From Symsagittifera roscoffensis (Eukaryota; Xenacoelomorpha; Acoela; Convolutidae), in contig NC_087069.1 of the NCBI RefSeq assembly GCF_963678635.1, positions 37,323,329-37,387,328 of the forward strand: a stretch of DNA of 64,000 nt, written 5' to 3'. Below are positions 55,924-64,000 of this stretch, in pieces; the stretch's first letter is position 1, and each line of letters opens with the position of its first letter. Position numbers and translations under genes: made by a program. The notes beneath the pieces were generated by a model that worked only from the letters and a program-made list of their open reading frames with translations, did no database searches and was not told the DNA's origin.

Positions 55924-56083
55924 CTTCCGTACAAAAAATTGACATTCTCTTGTAGTAGAAAATCATATTTTAGTTCTATCTTTCCAGTATGGCTGCCATT
56001 CTTGCTGTACAACTGAATGGATACTTTTCCATTTGTGCCAGCCTCTTCTTCCGTTCCTGTCTCTATAATTACCGCCCATTTTT
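55924..56083 (-). CDS. Secreted PLAT-domain protein, exon 2
   Basis: 160-nt exon. The acceptor is TTTTGTTTTCAG and the donor GGAAG|GTTAGC on the minus strand. It takes one base from exon 1 (codon 24) and passes two bases to exon 3 (codon 77). It encodes the first strands of the PLAT domain: WAVIIETGTEEEAGTNGKV followed by SIQLYSKNG, the family's T-G-x-x-x-G-A-G-T-x-A-x-V pattern with the GTN turn. Intron 2 downstream holds the whole of element 2. Confidence 0.9.
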
Positions 56084-56744
56084 CTGAAAACAAAATAATA
56101 ACGATTCTTACAGTGAACAAAAAAACTATGTGAAAACTATGTAATTTATGTTTTTTTTGTAATTATCAAGAAAAGGCCTCTATCGGTCTAATTGTTTTAA
56201 GTGTGGTGCGTTTCAGTTAAAATTTATGAGAACTTTTATTCCAGCGGTACGCGGAATCAGCTTCAACAGTTACCAACCATACTTCTGGGAGGCCCTGTCT
56301 TAAAAATATGTATATAAATCAATCATGTACCGATATTTGTGATGTGCCGAAAGTGACAATTGTTTGATCTATTGTGCTATCACTTTCCGCAAAGAGGAAG
56401 GGAAGGCTGGAACAGTCAGCAGAAGAAATTTCACAGGGTGAAAATGCTTAACCACCAGAATAGTTTTTATTGGGGTGTATATTCCTGACTACGGTTAAAA
56501 AGGGGAAGTTTTACAGAGCCAAAAAGTTAACAGAAAGGAACTTGATTTTGAATTTGGTTTTTTGATCTTAGATCAGGAAAATCAACTCTAAGAATCTATG
56601 GTAAGAATCTATGGAAAATCAACTCTAAAATTTTTATTAAACTGGCAAAAATGACTCAAATTTAACGGCATCCTTAACGTAATCTGCATCTCCCGGGTTG
56701 ACCTCCATAAACCGATAATGCCCTATGTTTCAATTCCATTCACC
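56084..56744. other. PLAT intron 1, left part
   Basis: No recognised feature. Confidence 0.4.
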
Positions 56745-57110
56745 GAAATGTTTATCATACAATTCCATACATCAAATGGAATCATACAAATTTCATACAA
56801 TTTCAAAAAATCATTGAAAACAGATTCGAACTAGTTTCTGCGGCTATTTGAACCAAATAAAACAGTCTGGTGATAGAAAAAAAACAATATTTCTTTTTTT
56901 TTGGAAAAAAATGGTTATCATACAACTTCCATACATGAAACATGTATGACTAGCTTTTTTTTTGATGGCGACAACAAATTTTTTCCAATCAAGATTGAAC
57001 TTGTCCCAAAATAATTTTTTTTTCAACCGCAAATCGAAATTTGTACACAAACATACATTTTCCAAAAAAAAATTTTGTATGCAAATTTTAATCTCTGTCT
57101 GCATGTCAGT
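56745..57110. repeat. CATACAATTTT MITE family fragment
   Basis: TTTATCATACAATTCCATAC, then GATGGCGACAACAAA and CAACCGCAAATCGAAATTTGTA in the order seen at 22970-23260, with an extra inverted ACATGAAACATGTATGAC near 56930. Confidence 0.5.
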
Positions 57111-57900
57111 TTGATGCTTTCAGTCTTTCAAAGTTTTTTTTTCAAAAGTACATCACACGCATCCTCAACGAAAGTGAAAGTTTTTTTCCTGATGGTTTCT
57201 TTCCTGATTGAAAAAATGGGGGAATATGGATTCAAAAGTCAAATATAAGGACGACAATTCTGTGTCGGTACAAGTTTCGACTGATTAACTAGCAATTTCT
57301 AAGCTGCATCTGAAGAATAATGTTACTCTGAGCTCATGATCAAGTTATCAGATGTGCTATATTCTCAAAAAACTTATGATTTCAAACCAGTGAAGTTAAG
57401 ACCATTTATCTACGAGGGTAATGGACAACACACAAACTTACACATAATCACGGAGAAACGCTGTTGTGCCCCTGCTTCTGAACGACATGCAATTTTTTGG
57501 TTATTTTTCTGGGCGGGGTAATGTTGCCTCACCCTCAAGCAATGATCATAATGGGTCTCGAGAATCCGACCTTTCCATTGAGAGGGGGGACGTAACCACT
57601 TCAACACCGCTCCCAGTCAGACTTAAAGTCAGTCATTTTGAAATTTTGGACTGCAAAAGTTGTGGCTGAGGACTTTTGGTAATTTTGATCAACTTAGATT
57701 TATTATTAAGTCCTAGGATTCGCGTTAATATATACTATGTCTATTGGACGCAATATTCCTAAATTTTTTAATTTTGAAAAGTTTTTAGTGTGTTTTTAGC
57801 GTGATTTATTACTTATGACTGCTAGTATCAGGACGAAACTATGAAAAATCAGAATGCTTCTCGACTAGTTTTGAATTAATTCTTTGAAAATAAAAAAAAA
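57111..57900. other. PLAT intron 1, middle, short frames only
   Basis: Overlapping frames on both strands at 57336-57669 are somewhat G/C-richer than the surroundings, but have no domain or splice support. I do not call a gene. Confidence 0.35.
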
Positions 57901-57927
57901 TTGATCATTTGTTTAATTAAAGTGTTT

Positions 57928-58072
57928 GATCAAATATTGTGTTTTCATTTGAAAATTACCCGAAACGCAATACAATAGAAAAAGCACTCATAAGAATTTG
58001 TCAAAAACTTGCATTTTCTATTGTATTGCATATCGGGTAATTCTCAATTGAAAACATAATGTTTGATCATAC
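57928..58072. repeat. Inverted repeat, 62-bp arms
   Basis: TTTGATCAAATATTGTGTTTTC... pairs with ...GAAAACATAATGTTTGATCAT around an 18-bp loop. The inner ends are CAATACAATAGAAAA-GCA and TGC-TTTTCTATTGTATTG. A small foldback element. Confidence 0.75.
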
Positions 58073-58164
58073 GTTCATTGCTTTTTAAAAATAGTATATC
58101 TTTTTTTTCTTTTTTTTTCAATTATGTTGTCAATTGTTCGAACAAAAATTTTTGACTTGACCTG

Positions 58165-58835
58165 AAAGCGCCTCGCCCTGATATACGAGCAGATTTGTTT
58201 ATTTAGTTTAAAACCTCCGAGATCAAAATTGTAATTGCAAGGAATCAGTTTTTTGTCTTGTCATTCGCCTCTCTTATGAAAGAGCGCATGAAGCGCAACT
58301 TTAGCAGTTAACCATATGAAGCGAACAAATCTAACGTAACTGCTCATGTCAATTTCAACTGTTAGGCTTGCATTGTGAACGTTGAACGAGTAATAATTTT
58401 TATCATTTTGTTGACACAGGGCCACAAGACAAAATTTAACGCTCGTTCTTAGAAGAAGAAAAAACTTTCTAACATAAAAAAATTTCTCAATAAAAAATTT
58501 TGTTTATCTGATAGTTTTGTTGGCGTTCTCCTATCACGATGATTAACTTCTTATGTTAGAAAGTATTTTTCTTGAGAACGAGCGTTAAATTTTTCTGGTA
58601 ACCCAATGTCAACAAAATGATAAAAAAGTATAAACGTTCACTATGAAAGCCTAAGGACTCAAGTTGACAAGAGCAGTTGCATAACGGTAGATTTGTTTGC
58701 TCCATATAATTATTTGCTAAAATAGCACTCTATTTGAATAACAAAACAAAAACTGATCCCTGGCAAACACGATTTTGATATCGGAGGTACAGTTCTAGCT
58801 TGAACAAGACTGCTCGTATATCACGGCGAGTCCTG
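58165..58835. mobile_element. Foldback element with CGCCCTGATATACGAGCAG-type ends
   Basis: Left end CTCGCCCTGATATACGAGCAG, right end CTGCTCGTATATCACGGCGAG. Arms of about 300 bp are imperfect reverse complements over their whole length (for example TTTTGTTGACA... and TGTCAACAAAATG...). The terminal motif is the 3' end sequence of the 529-bp element family, so this foldback may be derived from two copies joined tail to tail. Confidence 0.6.
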
Positions 58836-59574
58836 AATGTTCCGACTGCTTTTTAAGGCCAAATCAAAAAAAAAGATCATTATTAGTGATTGTCCAAAAC
58901 AAGTTAAAATGATCATCCAAAACAATACGAGACGCTGAATAAAACAATACCCTTTGCATTTTACATAGTGTGCAGTAGTCAGCTCAAAATAGTTTCTGTT
59001 TGAGTTTGCACTGTTTAAAACGCGTCAAGTGTAAGCGTTGGTAACACAGGAAGCATATGGCTTCTTTTATTTGATTTGACATCATTTTTTGAGCACCCAA
59101 ACCCAACTAAAATGAGAAAAAAATTGATTCAAATTTCATGAACTAATAATGATCCAAAATTCGATTATTGAAGCTCAGGACAACAATAATTTTTGAACGA
59201 TATTGCGTCAAAATTGGCTGGTTAAAAAGTCGAAACTTTTTAACCCACCCGAGCACAAATATCCTGTTACTTTCGTTACGAAAGTCAGAACAATTCAATT
59301 TGGAACGCACTAATTCGCCACTTACGCGGGTTATAAGTACGCAAAATATCGCACGTTAATTATCCCATATTGTCCAAATTAGCATTTTTCAAACACCCGT
59401 ATTTTTACGAAAAATGATCACAATTAAATTATTGTTTTAAACTTGAGCTCAAGACAACAATATCTTTCAGATGGTATAAAACTCTCGTCAGAAGCCCTTA
59501 CCTAACAATTCGAAAATTGACTAAAAAATGCCTCAAGCATTAACAATCCGCACTTTCTTCAAAAGTCGGAACAA
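58804..59574 (-). mobile_element. Inverted copies of the 529-bp element family
   Basis: Starts CAAGACTGCTCGTATATCA and reaches TTTCGTTACGAAAGTCAGAAC at 59276-59296, the reverse complement of the family 3' and 5' ends. A second partial 5' portion follows to about 59574 (AAAAGTCGGAACA). Confidence 0.5.
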
Positions 59575-59701
59575 AAAGGTTTAAGAATGTATCTAAGGAT
59601 GGTTGAAATCCATGCTTGTACGACGAAATTTCTAATTTATAAATTGAATAAGACTTCGTGAAAGTTTTGAAATATAAGGTTGTAAAGGCTATATTACTTA
59701 C

Positions 59702-59771
59702 TTTTCACCGATTGCATTGGTGGAACTAACACCAAAACAACACATAAAAAAATAATACGAGAGTCGACCAT
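59702..59771 (-). CDS. Secreted PLAT-domain protein, exon 1 (start)
   Basis: First coding exon of a 151-residue protein: exons 59702-59771, 55924-56083, 34951-35059 and 28402-28518 (70+160+109+117 = 456 nt, including the stop). ATG at 59769-59771; the 23 whole codons encode a signal peptide (MVDSRIIFLCVVLVLVPPM) and the exon ends at AAAA|GTAAGT. The mature part is almost exactly one PLAT/LH2 domain, a beta-sandwich that in other proteins binds lipids, membranes or partner proteins. With no catalytic domain, it resembles the short secreted PLAT proteins of invertebrates. All four phases agree and each junction falls within a plausible PLAT strand or loop order, which is strong evidence for a real gene. 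It spans 31 kb because the introns are filled with repeats. No TATA box is evident upstream. The partner or ligand is unknown. Confidence 0.85.
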
Positions 59772-61162
59772 TTCTTGTACAATTAGGAAGCAAATTTTAA
59801 TCATAAAATTGGGAATGGGATCGAGTTCGATTGGCACCATGAACAAGATGTCGCCAATCAACAAAACATTCATGTGGCCGACTAAAAATCTAGTGGGTAG
59901 TATTTTCGCATATGGTAATAATTAAGAATAGGAGGGGCTGATTTTTGTCGATAGACTGAAACTTAAAAGTTGTCAACTAGTTCTTGAACATTTATTTGGT
60001 TTGTTTTTTGAAAATCAGTTGTTTTAGTCAAATTTATTATTAAAAAATTTTCCTAATAAAATAAGTAGCGGATTTAGTGGATGAGGGGAGTTAACTTTTC
60101 CTCAGGGATTCAGTCCCCGGGCGACCCAAAGCCCCCCCCCCCTTTTGGTACGATTTTGAACATCCGCTTTTGGCTGACTAACCCTTCAGTTTTTGGAAAA
60201 AGTGCCTGATAAACGCTTTTTTTTCAAAAAAAGGCATGCAGTGCAAAAAGCCACGTCAAAACAGGTTTTTATAGTCAAATTGATTGATTTTGAAAAAGGC
60301 GACAAAAATTTCAAAAATAAAAAAAAATGTGGAAATCCGCCCTGTCCTCGGAAAAATTCTAAATCCACCACTGCCTGTAATCGTCTGCTACTTTCTCTTT
60401 TTGGGCATTTTTCGGACAATTGTCAGTTCAAAGAGCCTCTGAACAGCCGAAGCATTTACAAAGGAGAACACCTCTTTGTCAAGAATCGAATGTAGAAAAA
60501 ATAAAAACTTCTAGAGAAAGTCTGCATAGAAATTTAAAAACTCTTTGAATGCTAGTTTTTAATTAATAGTTTGATTGGGTTTTTCTAACATAGAAATTTG
60601 TGTAATTTATGGAAATATAAAACAAAAAGTGTAAGAAAATGGAGGATATGTACAAAAAAAATTTCCTATTGTTCAAATTATCAAATCCTCGGCAACGTTG
60701 ACAAATAGTTTTTTGTCACTACACAAGCTAAAAGTGTAAAGGCAGCCAGTTTTTAAAAAAACTAAATTAGTCCCTAATAAAAAGAGAAAAGCTACTATAG
60801 AAAACGGAACAAAAAGACAACTTACGAATACTCAATTTAGAACCGAATACTCAATCCAACAGCAAAAAGCAGCACCGAACGTATAAAAGTAAACAATCAG
60901 TGACTAGAGCAGAAACCCATGTGGGTTTTATGACTCATAATAAATAAAAACTATTTGACCTTAGACGGAAAAATTCTTTGAAAACTGCATTTTTTTCCAG
61001 TTTCCCACGCTTCTCGAAAATTTCAAAATAAAGCTGTTCAAAAATTGTTGCCACGACATTTTGCATAAAAGAAATCTTGTGAAAATTTGATCACCTTTTC
61101 ACGCTGACACGTTTTATTGCAGTTTTTAACTTAAAAAGTCAGTTTATTTGAGTTTCCATATA
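59772..61162. other. Upstream of the PLAT gene, no gene seen
   Basis: It should contain the PLAT promoter near 59780-60000, but no TATA box or other element is clear there. C-rich sequence at 60090-60140 is related to the 54620-55031 element. A TATAAAAG at 60882-60889 on the plus strand is followed by TCAGT only 17 bp later, too close for a standard core promoter. Confidence 0.4.
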
Positions 61163-61404
61163 TTAAATTTCCAAAATAATCAAAGGGGGACTAGAAAAAA
61201 GCCAAAACCTGTCTATTTAAAATTTAAATTTCTAAAATAATCAAAGGGGGACTGAAAAAGAGCCAAAACCTGTCTATTTAAAATTTAAATTTCTAAAATA
61301 ATCAAAGAGGGACTGAAAAAAGCCAAAACCTGTCTATTTAAAATTTAAATTTCTAAAATAATCGAAGGGGGACTGAAAAAGAGCCAAAACCTGTCTGTTT
61401 AAAA
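61163..61404. repeat. Tandem repeat, four copies of a 60/61-bp unit
   Basis: GCCAAAACCTGTCT starts at 61201, 61262, 61322 and 61383. Units contain ATTTAAATTTCTAAAATAAT and CAAAGGGGGACTGAAAAA and are over 90% alike. Confidence 0.92.
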
Positions 61405-61749
61405 CTTGCCAAGATATTCTGTTCGTCACTGAAACTTAGTTTGTGGGAGAACTGCAGAAACAAACTCTTTTTGACCAAACTTGATTTCAACCAAGGCCCG
61501 AACCCAACAAAGGCTGTTCTTCCAGACATAAATGTCGTATAGTTTACCTAGCCACTTTTTTTTATTCTCTGTACACAATTTTCTTAGTTTAGAAATAAAC
61601 AATTTCTTGAAAAAAATAACCAGAAATCAGTTCACTGCTCAACCGCAACGAGATAAACATGCTTCGAGTATACACAAAAGCCGTATCAATACTAGTCAAA
61701 TTAACGCTTATTATAACAAGTGTTGTTTTGCATTAGATTGTAATATCAG
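61405..61749. other. Intergenic, nothing recognised
   Basis: No supported gene or repeat. Confidence 0.4.
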
Positions 61750-61815
61750 GTCATGTGTCCTAAAGTTAGCGCAACCGCCTTGGAAATGGCAGGTTGCTAG
61801 TTTCAGCCCCAGCGA
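61750..61815 (+). repeat. Degenerate tRNA-like sequence, possible SINE relic
   Basis: TTAGCGCAACCGCC resembles the D-arm/A-box part of a tRNA, TTGGAAATGGCAGG a variable anticodon arm and GGTTGCTAGTTTCAGCCCC a B-box/T-arm, followed by AGCG. It is too degraded to be a working tRNA gene. Confidence 0.35.
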
Positions 61816-63715
61816 TTTTTAAAAGCTAAAAATAGCCTAGATTTAGCTAATTTTTGATCAGAAATAAGATCAGAAAAAAAACAGAAAGAAAATCCTTGCT
61901 TTATTTAAATATAACACAAAGAATTCCTGACCAGAAAAATAGATTAGATCTAAATTAGATAGATTAGATTATTCCAGGTCAGAAATAGAGGAGTTTCTAG
62001 GTACGGGTGGTAAAAATACGTTCTCATCATTTGAACAAACACGATGGTACACGATGGAATAATTTGACAAAACCATTTTTGATTTTTAGTCAAGACGAAA
62101 CACCGTCTTTTAAGCCGAAATAAGAAAAAAAATCTTTGAAAATTTGTTGTCACAATTTTAGCAAAGTGTATGAAACTTGAATTAGTAATATTTCATACTA
62201 GTTTATGGACTTAGTTTATGTTAATCCATGACTAGCTTTTTTGCTTATGTATGTTAACCCGTGACTATGATAGAGTGATCTCTTGATAATAATCAGGTCC
62301 AATGAAAATATGTCACCTAGAGCTCTCAAGTTTTTAAAATATTACGAATTCACTAATCAGAAAGCTGTCGAAGTATATTTTCTGAAAAACGTTTTAATTC
62401 GTTATTTTGTAAAACATTTTACTAGCCTTTTTAGTGTGGAAAAATTAAGAAAAAACGCTAAAATTGAGTTTTGAAGACAAGAATTTAGCCCAATTGTGGT
62501 TGTTAAATAGTGAAATAATTTGATCTGGCAATCCGTACTCAGTGGATTTTCTATACAAGATTTGAAAAATCTGTATTTCTTCCATAAAACGGTTTTTAGG
62601 TCTGAAATTCGTTATTTCATATCTTGCATTAAAATTAACAGATTTCATTCAGGTTTGAAATTTACTTTTTTTTTGTTGAAAATCGAGAAATTGAAAGTTT
62701 AGGGTGGGCTTCAAAGTTTTTAAAGTTTTGTTACGTGTTTTGTAGAGCATGAAATTTAGTGAGAAGTTTAAAATTGCCTGAAAACAATTAGATTTCAACC
62801 GAAAAAACGTAGATTGGTCTAAATTTTATCAGCCGCGGGGACCTCAGGGCATCGAACCAGTCTAAGCCGAAGTTGAACTCCCCCTCGGGGGAATTCCCAC
62901 CTTATTTTCCAATCTCTTGGTTCTGATTATTGTCAGGTTCAGTTTTCATTTGAGGAGTGTCATAGATTTTGTTGAGGATAAATGATTTGTTCACATTGAA
63001 ATGTCTTTTCGGAAATTTTTTCAAATCGGTGTGCAAAACGTGATTGTATTTCTCAGCTAGCTATTCGAGCAAATAATGTTTCAAAATTAGCTCATAGATT
63101 GAACCAGTTCATAAAAAAATCAGTTTTCTGCATTTCCGAACAAAAGCATTTCAGTTTTTCGAAGCAAGGTGGTCAAATGATGAACCTCTTTCAAATTATT
63201 TCATAAAGCGAATCAATTTGCCAAAAAGTTTAATTTTTCTAAGCAAGCTACTCAGGATGAAATTTTCACATTTTTCAATTTCTTTGAATCCATCGGTTGT
63301 CTCTGCAAAATTTTGGACAAAAACTAGACAAAAATGTTTAAACATGAAGTTGAGCCCTGTTAAATGAGTTCTTCTTGTTGAATGAGTTGAGCTTTTCCAA
63401 AAAAGCTCTTGAGTATTCCAGACTTAAGAAAACTTGAAAGTTCTTCCTAAATAAAATCTTCCTAAATGCATCTTAAACCTTATCCTGGAAGGTATTTCTT
63501 AAAATCTGTTTCTCATGAGTACGAAAAACATGTAATTCATTCAATATATAGATGCTCAAGGACAACTCTTACTCTTAGTCTCTGCGCTTGATCGAACAAA
63601 TGGCATCTTTCTCTGTTTCTTTTTCTTGCGTTGAGCGGGTGTTGTGTGGTCTGCAATAGTATGCGTGGGAGTTAATTTGTTTGTAACGTAGCTGCAGGTG
63701 CACAAACTGTAGCTG
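61816..63715. other. Intergenic, no gene supported
   Basis: AT-rich except for a G/C island at 62830-62900 with an ACTCCCCCTCGGGGGA hairpin and a GGTTCGATGCC motif on the minus strand. It does not fold into a tRNA by my inspection. Other short frames have no support. Confidence 0.4.
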
Positions 63716-63724
63716 GATCTATCC

Positions 63725-63838
63725 ATGGCACTAGAGAGGTACAGGGGTAGCCAGACTGAACTGGTCCATAAAAAGAGAACAGGTCGTCCTATACGTCTCA
63801 AGGCAGAACTTGAGGAGAACAGAGGGATGTATCAATAA
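63725..63838 (+). other. Possible terminal coding segment (37 codons), uncertain
   Basis: ATG in good context (CCATGG) opening a charged 37-residue frame (HKKRTGRPIRLKAELEENRG in its middle) that ends TAA at 63836-63838. It could instead be the last exon of a gene, entering after CTGTAG at about 63715. The opposite strand is also open here (63556-63801), so the evidence is weak. Confidence 0.2.
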
Positions 63839-64000
63839 GCCTTCAAACTTATAGCTTACATAAGTTAAATTATGCAAGCGACCCTTAAAGTCTGGACATG
63901 AGTCTGGGACCTCGACCCGGGTTATAACTCCTCGAGCGAACTTGAGGAGACACTCCAGAATGACGCATGTAGTCGTGGTAGCTGCAGCAGCATTACTCTC

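Noticed and set aside
60881-60900. TATAAAAG as a core promoter
   Set aside because: The nearest initiator-like TCAGT is only 17 bp downstream and no coding exon follows.
62830-62900. tRNA gene on the minus strand (GGTTCGATGCC B-box)
   Set aside because: No matching A-box, acceptor stem or anticodon arm could be folded.

Overview
This is an AT-rich nuclear segment from a metazoan, probably a small invertebrate. The evidence is an intron-split secreted-protein gene with GT-AG introns, a dense load of repeats, and two very large Ty3/gypsy-class LTR retrotransposons. I cannot name the species. There is no sign of bacterial operons, rRNA or CRISPR.

Layout. (1) 819-19871 is a decayed 19.05 kb retrotransposon (element 1, minus strand) with 408-bp LTRs and a 4-bp target duplication, ATAG. 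(2) 19872-28401 is intergenic DNA made of miniature inverted-repeat elements, a head-to-tail dimer of a rolling-circle-like repeat and a solo LTR (27560-27968). (3) 28402-59771 is one host gene on the minus strand, which I assembled from four exons: a 151-residue secreted PLAT-domain protein. Its intron 2 contains a young 18.92 kb relative of element 1 (element 2, 35079-53998, same strand). Its intron 3 contains a 2.25-kb minisatellite with a 50-bp unit and a palindromic TTAAGG foldback element. (4) 59772-64000 is mostly featureless, with a small tandem repeat, a tRNA-like relic and a possible short coding segment at the edge.

The retrotransposon family is the most interesting content. In sense order (right to left in these coordinates) element 2 carries: LTR, primer-binding site, a 77-codon leader ORF, a basic ORF0, a fused gag-pol ORF of 2740 codons (capsid, zinc knuckle, protease, RT, RNase H, integrase, GPY/F), two tiny membrane proteins whose stop and start overlap (ATGA), a 378-codon Pro/Ser/Thr-rich frame with no ATG, a glycoprotein of about 870 residues resembling chuvirus-type envelopes, and a third large ORF of about 600 codons, unknown to me. 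That ORF starts in an ATGA overlap just behind a strong 3' splice signal. A 1.6-kb non-coding region and the 3' LTR follow. Gag-pol is open. The envelope and ORF3 each carry one single-base frameshift. Element 1 has the same gene order in broken form, so it can be used to judge which small frames are conserved.

Element 2 landed 15 bp upstream of the acceptor AG of a PLAT intron (19 bp before exon 3 if the target duplication is counted), so it separates the probable branch point from the acceptor. Its two LTRs differ at one position by eye, so the insertion is recent.
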